Positions 25,049-34,653 of a stretch of DNA of 64,000 nt are shown piece after piece. The position numbers and the translations under genes are program-made. The notes below the pieces were generated by a model. That model saw only the letters and a list, made by a program, of their open reading frames with translations. It was not told where the DNA came from and made no database searches. Position 1 is the first letter of the stretch. Each line of letters opens with the position of its first letter. The stretch is from Flavobacterium defluvii (GTDB lineage: Bacteria; Bacteroidota; Bacteroidia; Flavobacteriales; Flavobacteriaceae): positions 186,001 to 250,000 of the forward strand of contig NZ_FQWC01000001.1 of the NCBI RefSeq assembly GCF_900129555.1. Direction: 5' to 3'.

Positions 25049-25954
25049 TTATACAGTTTCCTTTTCCTTCTTTTTGTAATTGATAATAAAAACTCCCAAA
25101 ATAATCAGGATTGTTGCAATTATAAAATCAATAGTAATTTTTTCATCTAAAATCAGCCAGCCAAAAAACACCGCAATAATCGTGTTGATATAGGCCAAAA
25201 TAGAAACCTGAACCGGAGTAACGTGTTTCAACGCATAATTATAACTGAAGAAAGCAATTACAGAACCAAAAATTGACAAATACAACGCTGCTAAAATACT
25301 TTTCGCACTCCATAAATTCACATCAATAGTAGGCGAAAAAATAAATGCCAAAACAATCTGAATGCATGAAGCCATTGTAAACTGGTAAAATAAATTAAGA
25401 ACTATATTTTTAGATTTATTGCCATGAATTTTGGTATAAATTGTTCCGGCAGCCCATGCGGAAATCGCAAACCCCATAAACATCATTCCGATTCTGTAAT
25501 CGGCATCTAAAAAAGATCCCAGTCCATCTTTAAATATAAAAACCACTCCAGAAAATCCTATTATAACTCCAACAAATCCTCTTAAACTTGGTTTTTGCAG
25601 TTTAAACAAAATGCTGCCCAGAAAAATAAGTATAGGAGACATCGCACTGATTACCGAAGCGAGTCCACTTGGCACAGTCTGTTCTGCAACGGTTGTAAAA
25701 CCATTTGCCACTACAATCATCAAAATAGAAGGAACAAGCTGATGTTTTAAATTTTCCCAGCCAATCCATTTTAATTCTTTTTTGAATAATAAAATCATCA
25801 TCATGATTAATCCCGCCAATCCCTGACGAATTGAAGTTACAAACCAAGGCGGAATCGTTTCAACCGCAACTCTAATTCCTAAAAAGGTAGTTCCCCAAAT
25901 AATTCCAACAGCCGCTAAGGCAAATATTAATTTATAATCTAAACTTTGTTTCAT
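25049..25954 (-). CDS. EamA/DMT family transporter
   Basis: A 301-residue inner-membrane protein with ten predicted hydrophobic helices in two EamA repeats (about residues 8-140 and 155-292). Diagnostic stretches are GIIWGTTFLGIRVAVETIPPWF at the start and LKHVTPVQVSILAYINTIIAVFFGWLILDE near 240-270. Such transporters export amino acids or other metabolites; the substrate cannot be predicted. Transcribed alone, it is separated from galE by a terminator. Confidence 0.9.
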   Translation of the reverse strand: MKQSLDYKLIFALAAVGIIWGTTFLGIRVAVETIPPWFVTSIRQGLAGLIMMMILLFKKELKWIGWENLKHQLVPSILMIVVANGFTTVAEQTVPSGLASVISAMSPILIFLGSILFKLQKPSLRGFVGVIIGFSGVVFIFKDGLGSFLDADYRIGMMFMGFAISAWAAGTIYTKIHGNKSKNIVLNLFYQFTMASCIQIVLAFIFSPTIDVNLWSAKSILAALYLSIFGSVIAFFSYNYALKHVTPVQVSILAYINTIIAVFFGWLILDEKITIDFIIATILIILGVFIINYKKKEKETV

Positions 25955-25970
25955 GATAATTAATAGCTAA

Positions 25971-26008
25971 AAAAAATCCCAAACTATATTGCTATAATCT
26001 GGGATTTT
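25971..26008 (-). terminator. Terminator of the degT-galE operon
   Basis: AAAAATCCCA (25972-25981) pairs with TGGGATTTT (26000-26008), with a T run on the minus strand, 25 bases past the galE stop. Confidence 0.75.
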
Positions 26009-26032
26009 AAAAATTTATAATTTTATTAAAAA

Positions 26033-27049
26033 TTACTTATTCCTCACTTTTTGTTCCCATTTCCAAGCACTTGCCATTGCTTCGTCCAGACTTAATTCAG
26101 CCTTCCATCCCAAGACGTTATTTGCCTTGTCTGTATTTGCATAAGCTTCAGTAATATCACCTTCGCGACGAGGCATCATCTTATAAGGCAATTTTTTACC
26201 GCTGACTTTTTCAAAACTGTGAATGACTTCAAGAACAGAACTTCCTTTTCCTGTTCCTAAATTGAAGGTTTCAACTTTTGCTAAATTCTTTTTGTTTAAC
26301 AAACGCTGTAAAGCAATTACGTGTGCTTTTGCTAAATCTACAACATGAATATAATCACGAACAGCAGTTCCGTCCGCCGTTGGGTAATCATTTCCAAAAA
26401 CCGATAATTCCTGACGTAATCCTACTCCCGTTTGCGTAATAAACGGAACTAAATTTTGAGGAACGCCCAACGGTAATTCACCAATCTCTACAGATTCGTG
26501 TGCTCCCACCGGATTAAAGTAGCGCAATAAAATAGCACTGATATTGGTAACTTTAGCTGTATCTGTAATAATTTCTTCTCCAATTTGCTTTGTGTTTCCA
26601 TAAGGAGACATGGCAGTTTGAACCGGAGCATCTTCTGTAATTGGCATTTTTTCGGCCTGACCGTAAACCGTGCAAGAAGAGCTGAAAATAAAACTTGCTT
26701 CAGGTTTTTGCTGCAATTCCTGTAAAAGATAAACTAAACTGCTAATGTTGTTTTCATAGTACAACAATGGCTGTTCAACACTTTCACCAACAGCTTTTGA
26801 AGCTGCAAAATGAATAACTCCAGTAACATCATTATGTTTTTTAAAGAAATCCCGAACGTCACTTTTTTCTCTTAAATCAATTTTTTCGAATAAAGGCGTT
26901 TTTCCTGTAATGGCTGTAATCCCTTTTAAAACATCTTCTGAAGAGTTTGAAAGATTATCAATTATCACAACATCAAAGCCTTCATTTTGCAATTCGACTA
27001 CAGTGTGAGAACCGATAAATCCTAATCCTCCTGTTACTAATACTTTCAT
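26033..27049 (-). CDS. galE: UDP-glucose 4-epimerase
   Basis: Interconverts UDP-glucose and UDP-galactose (possibly the N-acetyl forms) in the cytoplasm, feeding surface polysaccharide. The 338-residue extended SDR has the NAD-binding GGLGFIGSH (residues 7-15), the catalytic Y150 and K154 in SPYGNTKQ, S124 in IFSSSCTVYG, and the substrate-binding RYFNPVGAH segment near 180. It lies 34 bases after a DegT-type aminotransferase on the same strand, so the two form an operon for nucleotide-sugar metabolism. Confidence 0.93.
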   Translation of the reverse strand: MKVLVTGGLGFIGSHTVVELQNEGFDVVIIDNLSNSSEDVLKGITAITGKTPLFEKIDLREKSDVRDFFKKHNDVTGVIHFAASKAVGESVEQPLLYYENNISSLVYLLQELQQKPEASFIFSSSCTVYGQAEKMPITEDAPVQTAMSPYGNTKQIGEEIITDTAKVTNISAILLRYFNPVGAHESVEIGELPLGVPQNLVPFITQTGVGLRQELSVFGNDYPTADGTAVRDYIHVVDLAKAHVIALQRLLNKKNLAKVETFNLGTGKGSSVLEVIHSFEKVSGKKLPYKMMPRREGDITEAYANTDKANNVLGWKAELSLDEAMASAWKWEQKVRNK

Positions 27050-27083
27050 TTATTTGGTTGTTTTGTGGTTATTTTGGCTTTTA

Positions 27084-28217
27084 TTATTTATTCAAAAATT
27101 CTAAAACAGAATCTGTAATAAATTTAATTTGTTCATCGTCAAGTTCAGTATGCATTGGCAAAGCAATTACTTCCTGCACTAATTGGTTTGTAACCGGAAA
27201 TTGCTCTTCTTTATAACGAGGATCTAAATATGCTTTTTGAGAATGTAGTGGAATTGGATAGTAAATCGCACATGGAATTCCTTTATCCAATAAATGCTGC
27301 ATTAAAGCATTTCTATCGGCATCTAAAATTCTCAATACATATTGATGAAAAACGTGATCATTTTCGTTTGCATTAAATTCCGGAGTAATAATATGTTTAC
27401 TTCCGGCAAAAGCCGCATTGTATTTTGTTGCCGCTAGTCGACGTGCTTTATTATATTCATCCAGCAAAGGCAGTTTTGCATTTAAAACTCCGGCCTGAAT
27501 ACTATCTAAACGAGAATTTACACCCACAACATCGTGGTGGTAACGCTCATACATTCCGTGATTTACAATTCCGCGGATGATGTGAGCCAATTTATCATCA
27601 TTTGTAAAAATTGCACCTCCGTCTCCGTAACATCCTAAGTTCTTAGATGGAAAAAATGAAGTTGCAGCAACATGACCAATTGTTCCAACTTTAGATTTTG
27701 ATCCGGATTTAGATATATAATCAGCACCAATTGCCTGAGCATTATCTTCAATTACATATAAATTATGCTCTTTAGCAATTTCCATAATCGCATCCATATT
27801 GGCAGCGCGGCCAAATAAATGAACAGGAACAATCGCTTTTGTTTTTGGTGTAATAGCTTTTTTAACTGCATCAATATCGATATTCATATTATGCAAATCT
27901 ACATCGACCAAAACCGGAGTCAATTGCAGCAAGGCAATAACCTCAACAGTAGCAGCAAAAGTAAAATCGGCAGTAATAACCTCGTCGCCTGGTTTTAAAT
28001 CCAATCCCATCATAGCGATTTGAAGAGCATCAGTTCCATTTGCACATGGAATCACATGTTTTGCCCCTAAATAATCTTCAAGGTTTTTTTGAAACTGATG
28101 AACCAAAGGTCCGTTTATGTAAGTATTTGTATCTAAAACCTCTTGAATTGAAGCATCTACAGTCGTTTTTATTTTTTCGTATTGACTTTTTAAGTCAACC
28201 ATTTGTATTTTTTTCAT
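27084..28217 (-). CDS. DegT/DnrJ/EryC1/StrS family aminotransferase
   Basis: A 377-residue PLP-dependent aminotransferase that adds an amino group to a keto-sugar nucleotide. The PLP lysine is K192 in SFFPSKNLGCYGDGGA, and HLFGRAANMDAI (about 133-144) and EDNAQAIGA (157-165) are family motifs. The C-terminal SQKAYLDPRYKEEQFPVTNQL is also typical. Upstream partner of galE, divergent from waaA, so a role in O-antigen or another surface glycan is likely. The exact sugar is unknown. Confidence 0.92.
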   Translation of the reverse strand: MKKIQMVDLKSQYEKIKTTVDASIQEVLDTNTYINGPLVHQFQKNLEDYLGAKHVIPCANGTDALQIAMMGLDLKPGDEVITADFTFAATVEVIALLQLTPVLVDVDLHNMNIDIDAVKKAITPKTKAIVPVHLFGRAANMDAIMEIAKEHNLYVIEDNAQAIGADYISKSGSKSKVGTIGHVAATSFFPSKNLGCYGDGGAIFTNDDKLAHIIRGIVNHGMYERYHHDVVGVNSRLDSIQAGVLNAKLPLLDEYNKARRLAATKYNAAFAGSKHIITPEFNANENDHVFHQYVLRILDADRNALMQHLLDKGIPCAIYYPIPLHSQKAYLDPRYKEEQFPVTNQLVQEVIALPMHTELDDEQIKFITDSVLEFLNK

Positions 28218-28350
28218 TTTCGATATTTTATTTTAAAAAGCCTTTCTATTAAACCAGAATGTGAGAAAGGAGCAACAAAAATAGTTATTAATCCCTTCAA
28301 ACCAATGAAAATAAACGAAAGAAATGTAATTTAGCTGCAAAAATTACTAC

Positions 28351-29580
28351 ATGCTTTTTTTATATAATTTAGTCATACATATAGCAGGATTTTTCTTAAA
28401 AATCGCAGCCCTATTTAGTCCGAAAATTAAGCTTTTCGTAAATGGCAGGAAAAATGTTTTTAACATTTTAAAAGAAAAAATAAAACCCGAAGACAAAACA
28501 ATCTGGTTTCATTCTGCTTCACTTGGCGAATATGAACAAGGTCTGCCTGTAATCGAAAAAATCAAAGAAAAATATCCCTCACATAAAATTATTGTAACCT
28601 TTTTTTCTCCATCAGGATACGAAGTACGTAAAAATAATACGGCTGCAGACATCACCATTTACCTGCCTATGGATACAAAAAGCAACGCAAAAAAGTTTTT
28701 AAAATTGGTACATCCTGAATTTGCTTTTTTTATTAAATATGAATTCTGGCTAAATTATTTAAAAGAATTAGAAAAAAGTAAAACCCCAACATATTTGATT
28801 TCGGGAATTTTCAGAGACAGCCAGATGTTCTTTAAATGGTACGGAGGATTTTACAGAAAGGCATTAAAAGCGTTTACTTATTTTTTTGTTCAGAATGAAA
28901 GTTCAAAACAAAAAATTGAAGCCCTCGGATTCAATAATGTTATTGTTTCCGGCGACACCCGATTTGACCGTGTGGCAGCCATTTTAGAAAGAGACAATAC
29001 GCTGGACTATGTCGAAAACTTTAAGAATGATCAACAGACAATTGTCATTGGAAGTTCGTGGCCGAAAGACGAAATTTTAATTGCCGAATACATTAATCAG
29101 GCTCCCGAAAATGTAAAATTTATTATTGCTCCCCATAATATAAAAGCAGATCAAATTTCAAGCTTAAAATCACAAATTAACAAACCAGCTATTTTATTTT
29201 CTGAAAAAGAGAATCAGGATTTATCAAAATACAATGTTTTTATAATTGATACAATTGGAATATTAACAAAAATCTACAGTTACGGAACAATAGCATATGT
29301 TGGAGGCGGATTTGGAAATCCTGGAATTCATAATATTCTGGAACCTGCAGCATTTGGAATCCCGATTGTAATTGGCCCGAATTATTCCAATTTTGCAGAA
29401 GCTGTTTCTTTGGTTGAGATTGGCGGATGTATGCCAATTTCCAGTTCATCCGAATTAAAAGAAATTATGGATCGTTTATTAAACGACAATCAATTTCTCA
29501 AAGAAAAAAGCCGTATTTGCAAAACTTTTATTCAGGACAACAAAGGAGCTTCAAATACCATTATTTCAATTGTATCGTAA
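28351..29580 (+). CDS. waaA: 3-deoxy-D-manno-octulosonic acid transferase (Kdo transferase)
   Basis: Transfers Kdo from CMP-Kdo to lipid A at the inner membrane. The 409-residue protein has an N-terminal hydrophobic anchor (about 1-25). Then come IWFHSASLGEYEQGLPVIE with the conserved glutamate at about 50-68, the GSSWPKDE segment near 231-238, and the C-terminal donor-binding YGTIAYVGGGFGNPGIHNILEPAAFGIPIVIGPNY (about 311-345). Divergent from the degT-galE operon, consistent with an LPS locus. Confidence 0.94.
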   Translation: MLFLYNLVIHIAGFFLKIAALFSPKIKLFVNGRKNVFNILKEKIKPEDKTIWFHSASLGEYEQGLPVIEKIKEKYPSHKIIVTFFSPSGYEVRKNNTAADITIYLPMDTKSNAKKFLKLVHPEFAFFIKYEFWLNYLKELEKSKTPTYLISGIFRDSQMFFKWYGGFYRKALKAFTYFFVQNESSKQKIEALGFNNVIVSGDTRFDRVAAILERDNTLDYVENFKNDQQTIVIGSSWPKDEILIAEYINQAPENVKFIIAPHNIKADQISSLKSQINKPAILFSEKENQDLSKYNVFIIDTIGILTKIYSYGTIAYVGGGFGNPGIHNILEPAAFGIPIVIGPNYSNFAEAVSLVEIGGCMPISSSSELKEIMDRLLNDNQFLKEKSRICKTFIQDNKGASNTIISIVS

Positions 29581-29882
29581 CCAAATCAGCTTAAAACCCT
29601 ATTTACGAGTCATCTTTTTAAAAAGAGGACATTAAAAATAAGTCTTGTTTATCTTTTTGCTTATCATAATAATCCTTAAAAAGCAAAATAAAATGCAACA
29701 GACAGAAACAAAAGAGCCAATTCTGCGATAGAATATTCAACAAAAAATAATTTAGACAAAATATTAGATAATTTAAGAAAATTTTATATTTTTGGCATAT
29801 TCTTTGATAAATAAGATAAACGTGCGCAAGGAAAATATTTTAAAAAAAAAGTGAAAAAATATTTTACATATTAAAAAATTTA

Positions 29883-29890
29883 TATCTTTG
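29883..29890 (+). promoter_or_regulatory. Putative -7 element (TATCTTTG) of the small lipoprotein gene
   Basis: Exact match to TAnnTTTG, 38 bases before the start codon. The rest of the 347-base gap 29581-29882 is strongly AT-rich, with a weak inverted repeat CTTTTT/AAAAAG near 29615 and nothing else recognised. Confidence 0.5.
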
Positions 29891-29927
29891 CCACGAATTA
29901 ATAATTAACCTTTTATAATAAAGTAAG

Positions 29928-30152
29928 ATGAAAAAAGTATTTTTAAGTTTAGCTGTTGTTGCTGTTTTAACTGTTGTATCTTGTAAAAAAGCTGATGCTG
30001 CTGCTGAAGCTCCAGTAGATTCTACTGCTGTTGCTGTTGATTCTGCTGCTGCTGTAGTTGATTCTGCTGCTGCAACTGTTGATTCTGCTGCTGCTAAAGT
30101 TGATTCTGCTGCTACAAAAGTAGAAGATGCTGCTAAAGAAGTAAAAAAATAA
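29928..30152 (+). CDS. Small heptad-repeat lipoprotein, 74 aa
   Basis: A signal peptide II covers residues 1-18 (VLTVVSC lipobox, lipidated C19), giving a 56-residue mature protein. From V30 it consists of six consecutive 7-residue units of the form V-D-S-A-A-A-x ending V-K-K, with valine at every seventh position and alanine three residues later. This favours an alanine-rich coiled coil like Braun's lipoprotein. The corresponding DNA is a 21-bp imperfect tandem repeat rich in GCTGCT. No acidic surface-export signal follows the cysteine, so the protein may stay on the periplasmic side. A strong promoter motif and terminator frame it. Function unknown; a structural envelope role is inference. 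Confidence 0.8.
   Translation: MKKVFLSLAVVAVLTVVSCKKADAAAEAPVDSTAVAVDSAAAVVDSAAATVDSAAAKVDSAATKVEDAAKEVKK
30012..30137 (+). repeat. 21-bp in-frame tandem repeat encoding VDSAAAx
   Basis: Six 21-bp units (imperfect) around GTTGATTCTGCTGCTGC lie inside the small lipoprotein gene. The period is a multiple of three, so copy changes would keep the frame. Confidence 0.8.
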
Positions 30153-30177
30153 TTAGAACTTAAATTCTAAAGATTTT

Positions 30178-30206
30178 AAAACCATCCATCGTGATGGTTT
30201 TTTTTA
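30178..30206 (+). terminator. Terminator of the small lipoprotein gene
   Basis: AAAACCATC (30178-30186) pairs with GATGGTTTT (30193-30201), with a 6-base loop and a T run. Confidence 0.85.
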
Positions 30207-30366
30207 TGCTTATAATTTAACAAAATCCCAATATTTTAAATTCCAGGCACTACAAATGCAAATCCTAATCAAAATCATTTTGAAAGGAATTATCAAAACA
30301 AAAAAAATCCAATAACACATAAGAGATTATTGGATTTTGAAATTAAACATTGAAATTTTATTTTTT

Positions 30367-30744
30367 TTAATCCGCCTCTTCTTCCGCAAAAACCTCTTCA
30401 TCTTCAAAAATTGGTTCATTTGAAGAGAAATCTAAAATCTCTGCTCTTGAAGCATAATTCACGATTTCTTTTATTCCTTTTTGCAAAAGCAATTCTGTAG
30501 TGTATTTTCGACTTGTTGCAAAATGAACATCCCCAAGCATTAATTTAAAAAAATACTTCCCTCCTGAGCCTTTAAACTTTAAAAATTTAGCAAGCTCAAT
30601 TGTCTTTTTAAATTTCTCAATATCCTCCTCACATTCAAATCTCAACTCATAGCTTAAACTCGTAAAAATCACTTTTCCTTTTCTTGAAGTAAACACAAAC
30701 TTATATTCATCATTAAATCGCCTGCTAATTACAAAAGCACCCAT
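30367..30744 (-). CDS. DUF1508/YegP-like protein
   Basis: A 125-residue protein with two copies of a DUF1508 (YegP-like) unit, roughly residues 1-45 (EYKFVFTSRKGKVIFTS) and 60-105 (KYFFKLMLGDVHFATSRKY), each a short beta-sheet with a helix. The tail (about 106-125) is strongly acidic. The function of the family is unknown to me. Directly upstream lies an 8-bp microsatellite, so distance to its promoter, or read-through from the tRNA genes, may vary between strains. Confidence 0.8.
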   Translation of the reverse strand: MGAFVISRRFNDEYKFVFTSRKGKVIFTSLSYELRFECEEDIEKFKKTIELAKFLKFKGSGGKYFFKLMLGDVHFATSRKYTTELLLQKGIKEIVNYASRAEILDFSSNEPIFEDEEVFAEEEAD

Positions 30745-30776
30745 ATTTGAATTTTAGATTTTAGATTGTTGATTTT

Positions 30777-30902
30777 AGATTCTGAGATTCTGAGATTCTG
30801 AGATTCTGAGATTCTGAGATTCTGAGATTCTGAGATTCTGAGATTCTGAGATTCTGAGATTCTGAGATTCTAAGATTCTGAGATTCTAAGATTCTGAGAT
30901 TC
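30777..30902. repeat. Microsatellite of about 16 copies of AGATTCTG
   Basis: A nearly perfect head-to-tail array of an 8-base unit fills 126 bases; two units read AGATTCTA. It lies 33 bases upstream of the YegP-like gene. The stretch 30745-30776 just before it consists of TTTTAGATT words, probably the precursor sequence. Confidence 0.95.
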
Positions 30903-30942
30903 GAATAAATTTACTGCGTAAATTTATTATTTACAAGTCTGC

Positions 30943-30976
30943 AAATAAAAAAAGCCTCTTCAAAAGAAGAGGCTTT
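30943..30976 (-). terminator. Terminator of the tRNA operon
   Basis: A perfect 11-bp stem (30951-30961 with 30966-30976) with an AAAA loop and a T run on the minus strand, 3 bases past the tRNA-Leu 3' end. Confidence 0.9.
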
Positions 30977-30979
30977 AGT

Positions 30980-31064
30980 ACTCAGAGCGGGACTTGAACC
31001 CGCACGAACATTGCTGTTCACTGGATTTTAAGTCCAGCGTGTCTACCAATTTCACCATCCGAGC
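30980..31064 (-). tRNA. tRNA-Leu (anticodon UAA)
   Basis: An 85-nt class II tRNA. The anticodon stem CTGGA/TCCAG encloses the loop CTTAAAA with anticodon TAA. The acceptor ends GCTCGGA and TCTGAG(T) pair with two wobbles, the T-arm GGGTTCAAGTCC is normal, and a variable arm is present. No CCA is encoded. Confidence 0.96.
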
Positions 31065-31148
31065 ATTATACTTTTAAATGTTTTTTTTAAGCTAATTTTT
31101 TAAAAAAATTAATTAAAAATAACACCACCCAAGCATTGTATGGTTTTG

Positions 31149-31221
31149 AGCGAAAAACGGGGCTCGAACCCGCGACCTCGACCTTGGCAAGGTCGCGCTC
31201 TACCAACTGAGCTATTTTCGC
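31149..31221 (-). tRNA. tRNA-Gly (anticodon GCC)
   Basis: A 73-nt tRNA with GCGAAAA/TTTTCGC acceptor stem, anticodon stem CGACC/GGTCG with anticodon GCC, T-arm GGGTTCGAGCCCC and discriminator T. It is the first gene of a two-tRNA unit with tRNA-Leu. Confidence 0.97.
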
Positions 31222-31276
31222 GTTTTCAAATTTTGTTTAAGAACCGCAACACTTGATTTGTTTCGTATTGCGAGTG

Positions 31277-31306
31277 CAAATTTAGGACATTTATTCAATT
31301 AAACAA
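31277..31306 (-). promoter_or_regulatory. Promoter of the tRNA-Gly/tRNA-Leu unit
   Basis: On the minus strand TTG (31304-31306), a 19-base spacer and TAAATTTG (31277-31284) fit the Bacteroidetes promoter, about 55 bases upstream of tRNA-Gly. Confidence 0.6.
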
Positions 31307-31383
31307 GCCTTTTTTTAAAAAAAATCCAGTTATTTTATAACATTCTGATAACCTAAAGTTTAAACTTGATTTTTTTTTAAATT

Positions 31384-33990
31384 TTATTTCTTAGTCAGCA
31401 TTCTCTTAATCTCATTAAGCTTCATCAACGCTTCAACAGGTGTAATCGCATTAATATCGAGGCTTAAAATTTCTTCTTTTATTTCTTCCAATAAAGGATC
31501 ATCCAGATTAAAGAAACTCATCTGCATTTCATCATTGGCAGATTTCACACCATTTAACGCATCGCTGGAATGATCTTTTTCTAATTTCTTTAAAAGTTTT
31601 TGTGCTTTTGAAATAACCAGCTGCGGCATTCCGGCCATTTTCGCTACGTGAATACCAAAACTATGTGCGCTTCCGCCTTTTACAAGCTTTCTAACAAAAA
31701 GTACGGTGTCTTTTAATTCTTTTACTGCAACATTAAAATTCTGAATTCTAGGAAGCAGTTCTGTCATTTCATTCAGCTCATGATAATGGGTCGCAAACAA
31801 TGTTTTTGATTTTGACGGATGCTCATGCAAAAACTCTGCAATTGCCCAGGCAATCGAAATTCCGTCGTAAGTGCTCGTTCCTCTTCCAATCTCGTCCAGA
31901 AGCACCAAACTACGATCGGAAATATTATTCAAAATCGAAGCTGTTTCGTTCATTTCAACCATAAAAGTTGATTCACCCATCGAGATATTATCCGAAGCCC
32001 CTACCCTTGTAAATATCTTATCAACAATTCCCATTCTTACACTATCAGCAGGAACAAAACTTCCCATTTGAGCCAAAAGAACAATTAAAGCCGTTTGTCT
32101 TAAAATAGCCGATTTACCTGACATGTTTGGTCCGGTAATCATAATAATCTGCTGTGTTTCACGATCCAGAAAAACATCATTGGCTATGTAAGGAGTTCCA
32201 ACCGGCAGTTGTTTTTCGATGACAGGGTGTCTTCCGTTCTTAATATCCAATTCAAAAGTATCATCGATTTCAGGACATACATATTGGTTCTCAACAGCCA
32301 TTTGTGTAAAAGAACATAAACAGTCTAATTGTGCAACCAAATAAGCGTTCATTTGAACTGGTTTAATATAAGTCGCAATCCATGCTACTAACTGCTCAAA
32401 AAGTTCTGATTCTATTTTATGAATCTTTTCTTCGGCTCCTAAAATTTTAGTTTCGTATTCTTTTAACTCTTCTGTAATGTAACGCTCTGCATTTACTAAA
32501 GTCTGTTTACGAATCCATTCTTCCGGAACTTTATCTTTATGTGTATTTCTAACTTCGATATAATATCCGAAAACATTATTGAATGATATTTTAAGAGAAG
32601 AAATTCCGGTACGTTCGGATTCTCTTCTTTCAATTCCTTCTAAAAACTCTTTTCCTGATGTAGAAATCGATCTTAATTCGTCTAATTCTTCATTAACTCC
32701 TGCTGCAATTGCATTTCCTTTTGAAATAGCAACCGGCGCATCCTGGTTTAATGTGTTTTTAATTTTTTCTCGCAACAAATCACAGGAATGCAAACTGTCT
32801 CCGATAACTTTTACAGCTTCCTGAGGACTTTCTAGCGCCAATGTTTTTATCGGAATAATAGCGTCCAGAGATTCTTTCAAATAAACAACTTCACGCGGCG
32901 ATACTTTTCCTGCTGCGATTTTAGAAATCAAACGTTCTAAATCTGAAATCTGTTTAATTTGATATTGAATATTCTGCAAAACTTCCTGATTTGATTTCAG
33001 GTACGAAACCACATCATGCCGCCCTTTTATTTTATTTGCGTCTTTAAGAGGCAGTGCCAGCCAGCGTTTCAGCAAACGGCCACCCATTGGCGAAAGCGTT
33101 CTGTCGATTACATCTAAAAGTGTTACTGCATTTGGATTGTAACTGTGGTATAATTCTAAGTTTCTAATCGTAAAACGATCCATCCAGACATAAGCATCTT
33201 CTGCAATTCGCTGAATTGCGGTAATATGCTGCACTCTATTATGCTGTGTCTCGGATAAATAATACAAAATTGCTCCTGCAGAAATTATTCCTTCCTTTAA
33301 TTCTTCAACACCAAAACCTTTTAAAGAATTGGTTTGAAAATGTTTGGTTAGAGTTTCTAAAGCGTAATCTTCCTTATAAATCCAGTCTTCAAGATAAAAA
33401 CTGTGAAAATCTTCTCCAAAAGCATTTTTAAAATCTGTTTTACAGGTTTTTGGAACTAAAACTTCACTCGGATTAAAATTTTGAAGCAGTTTATCAATGT
33501 ATTCGGCATTTCCTTGTGCTGTTAAAAATTCTCCCGTTGAAACATCTAAAAAAGAGATTCCGATATTTTTATTAGCAAAATAAACCGATGCTAAAAAGTT
33601 ATTTGTTTTAGATTGCAAAACCTCATCGTTTAAAGAAACCCCAGGAGTTACCAATTCTGTAACACCTCGTTTCACGATGGTTTTTGTCATTTTTGGATCT
33701 TCCAGCTGATCGCAGATCGCTACACGAAGTCCGGCTTTTACTAATTTTGGCAAATACGTATTGATAGAATGGTGCGGAAAACCGGCAAGAGCAGTTTCGG
33801 TATCAGAGCCTGCACCTCTTTTGGTTAATGTTATTCCAAGAATTTTAGAAGCTCGAATGGCGTCTTCTCCAAAGGTTTCATAAAAATCCCCTACTCTGAA
33901 AAGCAGACATGCATCAGGATATTTTCTCTTGATTTCATTGTACTGTTTCATTAAAGGTGTTTCCTTTACCACTTTTTCTTTAGCTGCCAA
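31384..33990 (-). CDS. mutS: DNA mismatch repair protein MutS
   Basis: Recognises mismatched bases and starts repair. The 868-residue length is usual. The N-terminal mismatch-binding domain contains the F-x-E motif in [16 protein letters not shown] (about residues 29-44), whose phenylalanine stacks on the mismatch. The ATPase domain has Walker [18 protein letters not shown] (near 623-639), [14 protein letters not shown] as Walker B, and FATHYHEL. Transcribed alone, upstream of the tRNA unit on the same strand. Confidence 0.97.
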   Translation of the reverse strand: MAAKEKVVKETPLMKQYNEIKRKYPDACLLFRVGDFYETFGEDAIRASKILGITLTKRGAGSDTETALAGFPHHSINTYLPKLVKAGLRVAICDQLEDPKMTKTIVKRGVTELVTPGVSLNDEVLQSKTNNFLASVYFANKNIGISFLDVSTGEFLTAQGNAEYIDKLLQNFNPSEVLVPKTCKTDFKNAFGEDFHSFYLEDWIYKEDYALETLTKHFQTNSLKGFGVEELKEGIISAGAILYYLSETQHNRVQHITAIQRIAEDAYVWMDRFTIRNLELYHSYNPNAVTLLDVIDRTLSPMGGRLLKRWLALPLKDANKIKGRHDVVSYLKSNQEVLQNIQYQIKQISDLERLISKIAAGKVSPREVVYLKESLDAIIPIKTLALESPQEAVKVIGDSLHSCDLLREKIKNTLNQDAPVAISKGNAIAAGVNEELDELRSISTSGKEFLEGIERRESERTGISSLKISFNNVFGYYIEVRNTHKDKVPEEWIRKQTLVNAERYITEELKEYETKILGAEEKIHKIESELFEQLVAWIATYIKPVQMNAYLVAQLDCLCSFTQMAVENQYVCPEIDDTFELDIKNGRHPVIEKQLPVGTPYIANDVFLDRETQQIIMITGPNMSGKSAILRQTALIVLLAQMGSFVPADSVRMGIVDKIFTRVGASDNISMGESTFMVEMNETASILNNISDRSLVLLDEIGRGTSTYDGISIAWAIAEFLHEHPSKSKTLFATHYHELNEMTELLPRIQNFNVAVKELKDTVLFVRKLVKGGSAHSFGIHVAKMAGMPQLVISKAQKLLKKLEKDHSSDALNGVKSANDEMQMSFFNLDDPLLEEIKEEILSLDINAITPVEALMKLNEIKRMLTKK

Positions 33991-34114
33991 AATTGATATG
34001 TTTTTAAATGAAAAATTAAGACAGCGAATTTATAATTTTTTGGCGGCATATCGAAGGGCTTCAAAAATTAAAATATTTTAAGATTTTTTTATGTTCAGAT
34101 ATAAGAATTTTATA

Positions 34115-34122
34115 TAGCTTTG
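34115..34122 (+). promoter_or_regulatory. Putative -7 element (TAGCTTTG) of the DUF1573 gene
   Basis: Exact match to TAnnTTTG, 27 bases before the start codon. Confidence 0.5.
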
Positions 34123-34148
34123 TTCATCATTAAAAAAGACCCTGAAAA

Positions 34149-34580
34149 ATGAAAAAAATAATTTTATTCGCTATGTTAGCTGTAGCTGGTATTACGGCTA
34201 CTAACGCACAAACAACTAAAAAAGCAAAAGCTGCTAAAGTTGCAAAAGTAGAAGGAGCTGGAATGCTTTTCGAAACAGAAACTATCGATTACGGAACTAT
34301 CGCTCACAATGCTGACGGTAAAAGAGAATTTGTTTTTGTAAACAACGGAACAAAACCGTTAATCATCACTAACACTCAAGGATCTTGCGGATGTACAGTT
34401 CCTACAACACCAAAAGAGCCAATCGCTCCAGGTGCTAAAGGTATTATTGGTGTAAAATATGCTACTGACAGAGTTGGTGCATTTACAAAAACAGTAACTG
34501 TTACTTCTAACGCTGAAGGACAACCAACAAAAGTACTTACAATTAAAGGTACTGTTTTACCAGATCCAGTAAAAAGCTAA
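34149..34580 (+). CDS. Secreted DUF1573 domain protein
   Basis: A 143-residue exported protein. The signal peptide (1-20) ends TNAQ, then a short lysine/alanine-rich linker precedes one Ig-like DUF1573 domain (about 38-140). Diagnostic features are the IDYGTIAHNADGKREFVFVNNG start and the conserved GSCGCTVPTTPKEPIAPG with its two cysteines. Bacteroidetes encode many such proteins, thought to be periplasmic or surface, with no known activity. A strong terminator follows. Confidence 0.9.
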   Translation: MKKIILFAMLAVAGITATNAQTTKKAKAAKVAKVEGAGMLFETETIDYGTIAHNADGKREFVFVNNGTKPLIITNTQGSCGCTVPTTPKEPIAPGAKGIIGVKYATDRVGAFTKTVTVTSNAEGQPTKVLTIKGTVLPDPVKS

Positions 34581-34602
34581 TCTGAAAAACAATTAAATAT
34601 CG

Positions 34603-34636
34603 AAAAAGCTTCCTTATCTTTGGAAGCTTTTTTTAT
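34603..34636 (+). terminator. Terminator of the DUF1573 gene
   Basis: A perfect 11-bp stem (34603-34613 with 34622-34632) with an 8-base loop and T run. Confidence 0.9.
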
Positions 34637-34653
34637 GACCTGAATTTACTACA

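Noticed and set aside
30777..30902. Possible CRISPR array
   Set aside because: The 8-base units are directly adjacent without spacers and there are no cas genes; it is a microsatellite.
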